Origin: Candidatus Woykebacteria bacterium GWB1_45_5
Lineage (GTDB): Bacteria > Patescibacteriota > Microgenomatia > Woykebacterales > RBG-16-39-9b
Reading direction: 5' to 3'
NCBI GenBank assembly: GCA_001816645.1
Contig: MHCO01000044.1
Location: 2,716 to 12,739 of the forward strand
Length of the DNA: 10,024 bases
The notes below the pieces were generated by a model. The model did no database searches and had not been told where the DNA came from. It saw only the letters and a program-made list of their open reading frames with translations. A program made the translations under genes and the position numbers. Every line of letters begins with the position of its first letter. Position 1 is the first letter of the stretch. Positions 1 through 6,956 of this stretch are shown one piece after another.

Positions 1-2411
1 GGAAGGGAGCAGCCAAAAAGGCCCCCAAAGCACCAAGAGGTGCTTCACGAACCGAAGCCGCTGGGACATCAACACCAGAAGAAAAATCTTTAGAAGAGAA
101 GATAGAAGATTTTTACAAGAATCTTAGGCCAGGATCAGTCTTAAGAGAGGCCGGTAACGAATGGACCCTTGGGCAGACATATTTAGAAGGTCTAACAGGT
201 AAGCAAGCCTCCGAACTTTATTCTGAAATTGAGAGAGAAGGGATTCAAGCTGCCTTAGCAAAATATCCAAACCTAAAGCCAACTTTCCAATTTGTCAATC
301 AAGAAGGCATACGAAATGTCTATAATGCCTCCGAGGTTAAAGGAATGATCCACTCGACCATCGTACCGCCAGAAGCAGCTGCACCGCCACCTCCAGCCGA
401 AGAAAAAGCACCAGAGCCCCAATCTCCCCCAGAAAAATCTCTTGAGGCGCAAATTGAAGAAAGGTTTGCGCAGGTAAAAAGAGGTACAGTACTTTCGCTA
501 GGAGAGAAACATTGGAAAATAGACAGAATCGAAGAACCGAAGGAAAGTAACTACCATATCAAACGTTACTGGACCAAACGAGCCGATGGAAGTCCTCATT
601 ACTTTATAGAAAAAGACGTTAAAGACCTTATTCGCGACAATTTATTCGAAGGGCAACGGGTTGCCGAGGAAAAAACAGCAGCGATAATCAGGCAGGAACA
701 AGCGACCCAACAGGCCGCCGAAAGAGCGGCGAGAGATGCGGCCAGAGCGGAAAGAGAAAAGCAACTAGCAGCAGAAAGAGACGCTAAAGAAGCAGCCAGA
801 GCAGCTAAAGCTCACGAAGAAGCGGCGCTCAAGGAAGCTTTTGAAAAAGAAAAGGCTGAAAGAAGTAAAACCTTTGATGATCGAGTCCAACAACGTCTCG
901 AAGCTCTTAGACAAGATGATAAGTTTCAGCGTGGTAAGGAAACATTAACATTTTTAAAACACGAGACTGAAGTAATTGAAGGCTACAGATTCAAAGACGA
1001 AAAAGGCCAAACCCATTATCTTGCTGAGGCTGAGGTTAACAAACTCCTCAGCGAGCAAATAAAAACCGAGGACAAAGCTGCTCTTGAAGCAGCAAAACCA
1101 ATACACCAAAAAGAAAGGTTGGCGGCTGCCGAAAAAAAGGAAGCCAAGGAACCGGAGAGACCAACACCAAAGTGGAAAGAAAGATTGGAAGCCGCCCGAG
1201 CCGCTTCCCCGATAGTCAATGCTGTTTATGAGTACACTAATCGCTTTTTAAACAAATTCGACTGGCGCGATAAAGAAAAAGGGTGGTATGTCGCCGGTAT
1301 AGCTACTGGTATTGGCAGCAATGTTGGGTTAACCCTTCTTACACCATTTTTAAGTGTCGGCCCAGGCAGAATTGTTCGATCGGCCGCTTATTCTGGCGTT
1401 TTATCAGGTATATCAATTGGAGCCAACCGATTTAGAAATTGGTCGGTAGAAAAAATCTTAAAAGATCCGACTGGTCTCAACATTGAAAATTCCGCTGATA
1501 GAAAGCTTTACACCAGAAAACTTGATGAAGCATTTCGCCTTTTAAGAAGCGGTAAAATCGAAGACTATAACAACGACGTAAATGAAACAACAAAGTCTAT
1601 TTTTATTAAACACGGAAAGCCAGAGATTGGGACCGACATTGAATCGCAAGCCGCTCAGGAAGCAAGGGCGGCTTTGATTGAAAGAATAGGAAGACTCGAC
1701 CTTAAGTATCACAAACTAAACGCTGCCATCCGCAGTTTCTCCGCCGGCTTGACAGTCGGCACTATTGGTTCAACGCTTGGCTTTGGATTTTTTGACGGCT
1801 TTAAATCCCTATTTGAACGAATTCATGGTGGTGGGCAGGAAGTGCCAGCACCGGGAATAGAACCCGGTGCGCCCACTCATGCTCCGCCAGTTGAGGCTCA
1901 TACAGCCACGCCTACTCCGACACCTGGTTTTGAGCATACACCCACCCCCACTCCTCCAACGGAGGTACCCCACGGAATACCGACACCCGAAGCACCAGCA
2001 GGGATATCAACTCCTGAAGTATCAGATTTTTCCGATATAATCGCCAACCCGGATCTTACTCATTCCCTAGAAATTCATTCCGGTGACACAGTCGGTCAAA
2101 TATTTGTCGGTAGCGGCCACGAAATAACTTGGGGTGCTCACGATGCTGATCTTTTCGGTACTCACCTCTATGCAAATTATGATATGCTGAAGCAGATGCA
2201 CGACAGTGTCGCTGGTGTCGGCATCGCGGTTGAAGCCTTCCCAGCTAAAGAAGAAATCGCTGGGTTAATCCGAGCGGCGGCTGACGGCGATCCGGTCGCA
2301 ATCCATCGATTAACCGAAGCACTGCACTGGGTACCAACTGGCGGAAACTTTAATCTTTTGACCCCAGAAGGAATCGATGCCGCCAGACGGGCTCTGGGAT
2401 TGGCCGGTTGA
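1..2411 (+). CDS. Large multidomain membrane-associated protein with three repeated domains, 5' partial
   Basis: The frame is open without a stop from base 3, so the ATG at 345 is internal and the gene starts outside the window. The visible part is 802 codons. It begins with a Lys/Ala/Pro-rich stretch, then shows a repeated domain at about 78-350, 432-641 and 867-1059. The second and third copies are separated by a charged Ala/Glu/Arg-rich segment (about 666-866), probably a long helix or coiled coil. Around 1275-1430 and 1715-1800 lie Gly/small-residue hydrophobic segments that could be membrane-inserted. A Pro/Thr/Glu-rich spacer with TPTPTP follows (about 1835-2020), and then a C-terminal domain of about 130 residues that begins with a LysM-like string (HSGDTVGQIF) but lacks the rest of a convincing LysM. 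I do not recognise the family. The layout (repeats, membrane region, flexible spacer, terminal domain) would suit an envelope-associated protein; that is inference. Confidence 0.85.
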   Translation, partial: KGAAKKAPKAPRGASRTEAAGTSTPEEKSLEEKIEDFYKNLRPGSVLREAGNEWTLGQTYLEGLTGKQASELYSEIEREGIQAALAKYPNLKPTFQFVNQEGIRNVYNASEVKGMIHSTIVPPEAAAPPPPAEEKAPEPQSPPEKSLEAQIEERFAQVKRGTVLSLGEKHWKIDRIEEPKESNYHIKRYWTKRADGSPHYFIEKDVKDLIRDNLFEGQRVAEEKTAAIIRQEQATQQAAERAARDAARAEREKQLAAERDAKEAARAAKAHEEAALKEAFEKEKAERSKTFDDRVQQRLEALRQDDKFQRGKETLTFLKHETEVIEGYRFKDEKGQTHYLAEAEVNKLLSEQIKTEDKAALEAAKPIHQKERLAAAEKKEAKEPERPTPKWKERLEAARAASPIVNAVYEYTNRFLNKFDWRDKEKGWYVAGIATGIGSNVGLTLLTPFLSVGPGRIVRSAAYSGVLSGISIGANRFRNWSVEKILKDPTGLNIENSADRKLYTRKLDEAFRLLRSGKIEDYNNDVNETTKSIFIKHGKPEIGTDIESQAAQEARAALIERIGRLDLKYHKLNAAIRSFSAGLTVGTIGSTLGFGFFDGFKSLFERIHGGGQEVPAPGIEPGAPTHAPPVEAHTATPTPTPGFEHTPTPTPPTEVPHGIPTPEAPAGISTPEVSDFSDIIANPDLTHSLEIHSGDTVGQIFVGSGHEITWGAHDADLFGTHLYANYDMLKQMHDSVAGVGIAVEAFPAKEEIAGLIRAAADGDPVAIHRLTEALHWVPTGGNFNLLTPEGIDAARRALGLAG
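78..1059 (+). repeat. Three diverged copies of an ~70-90-residue protein domain
   Basis: Three segments of the first protein align by eye. Each opens with a helix (EKSLEEKIEDFY, EKSLEAQIEERF and KTFDDRVQQRLE), continues with a basic strand (LRPGSVL, VKRGTVL and RQDDKFQRG), and closes with an aromatic-rich strand running into a short helix (NQEGIRNVYNASEVKGMI, SPHYFIEKDVKDLI and GQTHYLAEAEVNKLL). Copies lie at about 78-350, 432-641 and 867-1059. The first has an insertion before its closing motif. Nucleotide identity is low, so this is an old protein-level duplication, not a recent DNA repeat. More copies may lie to the left. Confidence 0.65.
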
Positions 2412-2436
2412 TATAACTGACTTTGTCAGATGTAAT
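2408..2436 (+). promoter_or_regulatory. Putative sigma70-type promoter for the 107-aa gene
   Basis: TTGATA (2408-2413) and TGTAAT (2431-2436) are separated by exactly 17 bases, each one mismatch from consensus. Transcription would begin near 2443, leaving only about 12 bases before the ATG at 2455 and no room for a normal SD, and none is seen. The -35 overlaps the stop codon of the preceding gene. A 5-bp inverted repeat (CTGAC/GTCAG, 2417-2429) lies in the spacer and could be a weak stem or operator half-sites. Confidence 0.5.
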
Positions 2437-2454
2437 TTTCGCTAAACTCAAATT

Positions 2455-2778
2455 ATGGCTGATTTAAAGAAAGTTGTCGAAATTTTAAAAGCTGAGGGTG
2501 TAAACGACGAAGGCGTCGCGACCTTTATTACTGATTTGAATAACATGATGGCCCAGAAAATCCAGGTGGAGCTAATTTCTGTCCTAGATAACGAAGAGGA
2601 AATGGCGCGTTTGAATGAACTACCTGAAGAGAAAATGAACGAAGAACTAGCCACTCTCTACAAGAAAAAAACCGGCAAAGATATTGCCGATGTTTCTGAT
2701 GAGATCCTCGACGGCTTCGTCACCGGCTTTCTGACGCAGTACCACAAACAAAAGCTCGAGGAACAAAGCAGCAAGTAG
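2455..2778 (+). CDS. Small acidic, mostly helical protein of unknown function
   Basis: This 107-aa protein has no signal peptide, membrane segment or cysteine. Leucine, isoleucine and valine alternate with acidic and lysine residues throughout, which predicts a compact bundle of about five helices (roughly residues 2-14, 18-44, 46-68, 77-85 and 86-103). The sequence resembles short hypothetical proteins often seen in CPR genomes, but I cannot name a family with certainty. The ATG at 2455 has no SD; a promoter-like pair just upstream (2408-2436) would give a very short leader. It is 43 bases downstream of the large repeat protein and ends with TAG, before a convergent terminator-like hairpin. 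Codon use matches its neighbours and a clean reading frame supports a real gene. Confidence 0.8.
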   Translation: MADLKKVVEILKAEGVNDEGVATFITDLNNMMAQKIQVELISVLDNEEEMARLNELPEEKMNEELATLYKKKTGKDIADVSDEILDGFVTGFLTQYHKQKLEEQSSK

Positions 2779-2844
2779 GCTTTGAACCGATAAACTTCAA
2801 CTCCAGCAGGGGTCGAGAGCTATTAGGTTTAAATCCACGTCAAG

Positions 2845-2870
2845 GCCCGTCCTTGTATAACGGGCGTTTC
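2845..2870 (+). terminator. Terminator-like hairpin between convergent genes
   Basis: GCCCGT (2845-2850) pairs with ACGGGC (2860-2865) around a 9-base loop, followed on the plus strand by GTTTC. The stem is short and the T tract imperfect, but it sits exactly between the convergent 107-aa and 317-aa genes. On the minus strand no T run follows, so any effect there is doubtful. Confidence 0.4.
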
Positions 2871-3824
2871 TCAAACAGCTGCTCCAGCAATAGTTGGAAA
2901 GAGCTCCCGACCGCCAAGATTAAATTCTGGTCTTTCCGGATCAACACTAAAATCGCTAGCAATTTCTCTAAACCGGCCCATTAACTCTTGCTTAGATAAT
3001 TCTTCCTCCGTTCCAATTGGCTCGAAAACCCGAGCTAAAATAGAAGCTCGAACACTACCAAAAGAACCACGCTGCTCTTGCGGCTGCTGTCCAAAACCGA
3101 CTCCCTGCATCACTTTACCATCTCCAGCATCTAGATAGGTGGTAAATCTAGGAATTACTTCCTTAAAATCTTTGCTTCTAGAGTACCAAATGTTGCGAAT
3201 TACTTTTAAGCTCTGGGCTTCTTCTTTTGGTGAAAAATAAAAGACAATTTTGTCCGCTCTGATTAAATCTAACCGGTCCGGTGCCGACACGCTACCATCT
3301 CTATTAAGCTTCATACCGGGCATTTTGGCGCTGACATGCAATCCTTCTTTGGCTGATTCTTCAACGAGAAGCCTAAAGACCTCGTGCATGCTTTCAACTT
3401 TTGGATTTAAATAAAATCGTCCTTGGGGACCTTCTCTAGGGACACCATCGTGAACGACTGCTCCAAGCCAATACCTATCGCCAGCTAACCCAACTCCTTC
3501 GAGATTCTTCAATGTTTCTTTTGTCCAGCTTATTTCGTTTGGGTAATCTTGAATTACCCGATCAAACGCACCAACTTCCTGCGGAACCACACTTTTTTCA
3601 TTATAAACTTTATAAAAAGCCTCCTCGCTCCTTTTACCGGTTTGCAATACAAACCTTCGAGATTCTTCAAGGGTCTTTTCTAACCGCTCTTCGCCTCTAA
3701 ACCGAAGGTTTTCTGTTTCGCGATCAGGCTGACTGGAACCCTGCTCTTTTGTTTGTATGTTTTCTAGTTTTAAGCCCGCTTCTTCTAAATTTTCCGGACT
3801 TGGTCCTGGTGTTTCACCGCTCAT
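2871..3824 (-). CDS. HopA1-family-like protein (candidate phospho-Ser/Thr lyase fold or effector)
   Basis: This is a 317-aa soluble protein with a charged, probably disordered N-terminus (residues 1-45). The middle and C-terminal half follow the motif order I associate with the HopA1 effector family: RFYLN (136-140), a helix, then HVSAKM (163-168), RADKIVFYFS (189-198), and GVGFGQQP followed by SFGSVRASILARVF (241-267). Bacterial relatives typically show R-F-Y-N, F-x-x-K, R-x-D-x-x-V-L-Y and G-x-x-x-A-E-x-P...S-F-G-x-x-R at the same spacing. HopA1-like domains are known as Pseudomonas type III effectors and as stand-alone lyase partners in class V lanthipeptide synthesis. No signal peptide or membrane segment is visible. 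Its ATG overlaps the stop of the ATPase gene (TAATG) and a strong GGAGG lies six bases upstream, so the two are translationally coupled. The assignment rests on motif recall, without a search. Confidence 0.6.
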   Translation of the reverse strand: MSGETPGPSPENLEEAGLKLENIQTKEQGSSQPDRETENLRFRGEERLEKTLEESRRFVLQTGKRSEEAFYKVYNEKSVVPQEVGAFDRVIQDYPNEISWTKETLKNLEGVGLAGDRYWLGAVVHDGVPREGPQGRFYLNPKVESMHEVFRLLVEESAKEGLHVSAKMPGMKLNRDGSVSAPDRLDLIRADKIVFYFSPKEEAQSLKVIRNIWYSRSKDFKEVIPRFTTYLDAGDGKVMQGVGFGQQPQEQRGSFGSVRASILARVFEPIGTEEELSKQELMGRFREIASDFSVDPERPEFNLGGRELFPTIAGAAV

Positions 3825-6541
3825 TATTCACCTCCGGGCTTTTCAATTATTTCGGGAGAATCGGACGAAGAATCAGGTGATGAGGTTTTTTGGATAGGGA
3901 CAGGATTAGGAACCGGTTCTGGGGTTGATGGCGGTACCGCGGCGGTATCCACCGTTTCTTTCGCCGGCTCCGCTGCCGGCGTCGGGACAACCCGGTCCGT
4001 TATGATCCGGCCCACTGGGTTGGAATTGGAATCTGAACCAGTAGTTGCGGGTTTATCCTCGAATGTTTTTCTTGCAACCACTGAGTCGGCTGTCTCTTTT
4101 GGTTCAGTATCCTCAGTTTTAACCTCAGTGCCCTCAGCCTTCTTTTCAGTGCCTTCAGTGGTTACGGGTTCGTTCAATCCAGCCCGCTCGATAATTTCGG
4201 CTTCGACAATCGCACTATCACGACCGAAGCGGAGACGAGACAGTTCTTTGATCGACCCGGCAACTTCTTTATTTTTTGGGGCTTTTTGCATCAAATCCCA
4301 ATCAGTCGCCATCGAAAACGGATAGGAAGGCTGTCCATTAACTAGTAGTCGCAAGTAAGAATGGCCAAGCGGGTTGTTGATCAGGTCTTGCTTTTTAAAT
4401 ACCGGATCAAATTGGTGTTCAAGGTAAGTGGCATCGTCTATACCAACCCGAAAAGCAACCAGGGTCCCAACGTTACCAAAGACCGCCTCGCGGATTCCCT
4501 CTTCTTGGATTTGGGCAATAAATTGGTTGGCGACAGTGAGATCCAGACGATATTTTCTAGCTTCGGAAAGAATCTGGGCAAAATCAGGCGTGGCAAAGTT
4601 TTGAAACTCATCGACATAAAGGTAAAAATCGCGTCTTTCTTCCTCTGGTACATCGACCCTGCTCATTGCAGCGACTAAAATTCTTGGCACCAGCACCAAA
4701 CCCAAAAAGTTTGAATTTTCCTCACCTATTTTCCCTTTCGAAAGATCAACTAGTAAAATTTTACTTTCATCCATTATTTGCCGAAAATCAAAGGCGCTTT
4801 TACCTTGGCCAATAATATTGCGCATTAGCTTATCAGTCACAAAGCGGTCAAATTTGGAAACAAAATAGCCCATCACCTCGCTTTTATGAAACGCTGTTGT
4901 TTGGGCCATTTCATCAGTCCAATAACGGCGCACCAGAGGGTCAGCCACCTTTGGCAATTTTTCCTTAACAAAGGCGGGATCGGTCAATAGCCGCAGTACC
5001 TCCACCAAGGTATTTTCTTCTTCACTCATCGCGGTGAGCATCACATTGCGAATTGCTCGCTCGAGTCTGGGGCCCATGATTCCGATGTGCTTTGGATCGT
5101 AAAGTTTATACAAGAGACTAATAAAATGATTCACCATCAGGTGTTTTTGTTCTTCGGTTTTGGCTTCCAAAATATTTAAGCCTAGCGGCCTTTCCGTGTC
5201 CCCAGCGTCAAAATAAATCACATCTTCGGCTCTCTCGGGCGGTATCTGGAGCAAAATATCCTCAATCGCCGGCCCGTGCGGGTCAATAAAACAAACGCCC
5301 CGCCCAGCCTTGATATCTTGAATCGCCATAAATTTCAAAAATTCACTTTTTCCGGTACCAGTCTGACCAATAATGTACATATGGCGGCGGCGATCATCAG
5401 GCAAAATATGGACCTTTGTTTCTACACCCCGAAAGTCACTTTTTCCAAGGTATAGGCCTTCGGTTGGTACAATGTTTGGTGCAGCGGCTTTTTTCGCGAG
5501 CAGCCAATTAATATTGGGAGTGGTGACATTTTTGTTGGGGAAATGAAAAATCGTTGCCAGCTCTGTCGCGTTTAAAATAATCTTGCCAAACCAAAACGGC
5601 ATCATTTTGTAGATAAAATGTTTAAGGCTAAGTTCTTTGGTCAGCGTCCAAGGCCAACGTCTTTTGCGAAAGCCGTTGCCGGTTGTGTCGTTAAACTGAC
5701 CAAAGGCACCAAGCATGTTTTCGATGTACTGGTTGGCGGTCATCGTATCTTTAGCGGAAACAACCACCCGAATCACCACTTCAAACCCCGGTTTGGAAAT
5801 CTTTTCTTCAATTTTTTTATAAGGGTCACCAGTAATACTCTCCGTCCTTGCTTCGGGTTCGGCCGGCGCTTGTTGTTGGGAAGTAGAGGGGAGGTTCCAC
5901 GGCGTCATAATACTCTGTTTAGCGGCGGTTTGGACTTTATGAATTTGTTTTGACCCTGCCCCCTGCCAACCGGTTCCGGCAGGTGCAATTAAAATTTGCA
6001 AGGCCATTCCTTCACCAAGACCGAGCTTACTCATCGCCGTGGTAATGGCGTTCAGCGGCTCAACTTCTTTGATTTGGGGGTAACGAATAATTGGTTTATA
6101 GGGGGGTGCCCGCAAGGAAAGCTCAGCCATATCCCCATACATCTCGGGGCGAAAGATATCATACTCAGGAGCTGGTGTAATTTCAGCTTCCGGGTAGAAA
6201 GCGTGAATTTGTCTTTCCACCAAGGAAAGCAAGCTTTTTGGGCTTGAGACATAAAATTTTATTACCCCGGCAAACGAAACAATTTCAAAACCCAGGTGCT
6301 CCTGACCAGCAAGCAATCCATGAACCCCGTAGCGAAAAATACTGTAAAGACCAGTAAAAAAGCTTTCCGCAGCTTCGATTTTTACTTCGTTATTTCTTGG
6401 AACCTTAACTTCTAGTTGAACATAGTCGAGTGACTTCTTTTCTCTTCTAGTAAAGCGGGCAAAAATGATAAGAATAATTAATAAGATTGAAAGGAGGGTG
6501 GAAAAGAATAAAATTAGAAAGGTTTTAATGATTAAATCCAT
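3824..6541 (-). CDS. VirD4/TraG-like type IV secretion ATPase, membrane anchored
   Basis: This 905-aa protein starts with one strong membrane segment (residues about 3-27) followed by basic residues, placing the bulk in the cytoplasm. Residues about 40-350 form an N-terminal region common to CPR and Gram-positive relatives (possibly the DUF8128 type). The ATPase core carries Walker A GQTGTGKS (392-399), Walker B-like FIDPHG (418-423) and a second acidic motif YVDEFQNF (D644, E645), then SEARKYRLDLTVANQF, all as in VirD4/TraG/TraD coupling ATPases that bring DNA or protein substrates to a type IV channel. Walker A lies far later than in classic VirD4 because of the long N-terminal region. The last ~115 residues are Pro/Thr/Glu/Ser-rich and probably disordered, with a 7-residue repeat. 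The gene starts three bases after the 117-aa gene stop (GAGG 11 bases upstream, weak SD) and overlaps the next gene by one base. Confidence 0.9.
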   Translation of the reverse strand: MDLIIKTFLILFFSTLLSILLIILIIFARFTRREKKSLDYVQLEVKVPRNNEVKIEAAESFFTGLYSIFRYGVHGLLAGQEHLGFEIVSFAGVIKFYVSSPKSLLSLVERQIHAFYPEAEITPAPEYDIFRPEMYGDMAELSLRAPPYKPIIRYPQIKEVEPLNAITTAMSKLGLGEGMALQILIAPAGTGWQGAGSKQIHKVQTAAKQSIMTPWNLPSTSQQQAPAEPEARTESITGDPYKKIEEKISKPGFEVVIRVVVSAKDTMTANQYIENMLGAFGQFNDTTGNGFRKRRWPWTLTKELSLKHFIYKMMPFWFGKIILNATELATIFHFPNKNVTTPNINWLLAKKAAAPNIVPTEGLYLGKSDFRGVETKVHILPDDRRRHMYIIGQTGTGKSEFLKFMAIQDIKAGRGVCFIDPHGPAIEDILLQIPPERAEDVIYFDAGDTERPLGLNILEAKTEEQKHLMVNHFISLLYKLYDPKHIGIMGPRLERAIRNVMLTAMSEEENTLVEVLRLLTDPAFVKEKLPKVADPLVRRYWTDEMAQTTAFHKSEVMGYFVSKFDRFVTDKLMRNIIGQGKSAFDFRQIMDESKILLVDLSKGKIGEENSNFLGLVLVPRILVAAMSRVDVPEEERRDFYLYVDEFQNFATPDFAQILSEARKYRLDLTVANQFIAQIQEEGIREAVFGNVGTLVAFRVGIDDATYLEHQFDPVFKKQDLINNPLGHSYLRLLVNGQPSYPFSMATDWDLMQKAPKNKEVAGSIKELSRLRFGRDSAIVEAEIIERAGLNEPVTTEGTEKKAEGTEVKTEDTEPKETADSVVARKTFEDKPATTGSDSNSNPVGRIITDRVVPTPAAEPAKETVDTAAVPPSTPEPVPNPVPIQKTSSPDSSSDSPEIIEKPGGE
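3829..3835 (-). promoter_or_regulatory. Strong Shine-Dalgarno site for the HopA1-like gene
   Basis: On the minus strand GGAGGTG lies inside the last codons of the 905-aa gene; GGAGG ends six bases before the ATG at 3824. Together with the TAATG stop/start overlap it fixes the start and indicates coupled translation. It stands out because most other genes here lack a recognisable SD. Confidence 0.8.
4094..4156 (-). repeat. Three tandem 21-bp units encoding a 7-residue repeat
   Basis: Near the C-terminus of the ATPase (residues 796-816) three consecutive heptapeptides read EGTEKKA, EGTEVKT and EDTEPKE. The DNA units share GA(A/G)G(G/A)(C/T)ACTGA(A/G). They lie in the disordered acidic tail and probably arose by local duplication; copy number may vary between strains. 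Confidence 0.7.
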
Positions 6542-6544
6542 AAA

Positions 6545-6898
6545 TCAAGTCGCCTCTTCTCTCAACGCTTTTCGTACCGCCGTGTGCCGACGGGCGCTCT
6601 GTATAAAAGGCTGAACTTTTCTTGTCGCTAGGATCGGTAGTTTACTGGGAGACTGACTGGGAGCTGTTGGCTGCTGCTCTTCAAAGAAAGTTTTCGCTGC
6701 ATCTCCACCGGCTTCTTTCGCTTCTTCTCTAGCTTTGGTTGGCGGTTGTGGAGAATGGAAAGGAGGCTGCTCACCTGGTTTTTCTGCTTCCGGCCGGGGG
6801 CCAATAGGTACTTCTTTCTCCTCTTCAGATGGCTGAGCTGGTTCTGGTCCTTTTTCAACAGGCTGAATATCCCCTTCGGGGGCAGGTGCGTCTTCCAT
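6545..6898 (-). CDS. Small Pro/Glu-rich, disordered protein, first gene of the ATPase operon
   Basis: This 117-aa protein is dominated by Pro, Glu, Ala, Lys and Gln up to about residue 85, with no hydrophobic core, signal peptide or membrane segment. The last ~30 residues are different: basic with some hydrophobics (LPILATRKVQPFIQSARR, then TAVRKALREE), a possible short amphipathic binding helix. I recognise no family. It sits directly behind a good promoter (6912-6940) and its stop lies three bases before the ATPase start, so it is probably made together with the ATPase and could be an accessory or adaptor for it; that is inference from position. A shorter overlapping frame (6628-6858) exists, but this one fits the promoter and the operon spacing better. 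Confidence 0.65.
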   Translation of the reverse strand: MEDAPAPEGDIQPVEKGPEPAQPSEEEKEVPIGPRPEAEKPGEQPPFHSPQPPTKAREEAKEAGGDAAKTFFEEQQPTAPSQSPSKLPILATRKVQPFIQSARRHTAVRKALREEAT

Positions 6899-6911
6899 AA
6901 GGTTTAATTAA

Positions 6912-6940
6912 ATTTTAACAATAAAGAATAGGAAAGACAA
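6912..6940 (-). promoter_or_regulatory. Promoter of the 117-aa/ATPase/HopA1-like operon
   Basis: On the minus strand TTGTCT (6940-6935) and TAAAAT (6917-6912) are 17 bases apart, and a TG one base before the -10 gives an extended -10 element. The predicted start near 6905 leaves a leader of only about six bases before the ATG at 6898, with no SD. It occupies most of the 58-bp gap behind the CCA gene, so the three downstream genes can be transcribed independently of it. Confidence 0.65.
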
Positions 6941-6956
6941 CTATAACTGAATTTAT

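Noticed and set aside
2417..2429. CTGAC/GTCAG inverted repeat as a terminator of the large repeat protein gene
   Set aside because: The stem is only five pairs with a three-base loop and no proper T tract; it overlaps a better promoter reading.
2779..2870. GGTTTAAATCC string resembling a tRNA T-arm
   Set aside because: The flanking bases do not form a 5-bp T stem, and no acceptor, D or anticodon stems fold around it.
4002..4678. Plus-strand open frames opposite the ATPase gene
   Set aside because: They are antisense to the conserved ATPase coding sequence and its tail, with no start signals or recognisable protein features.
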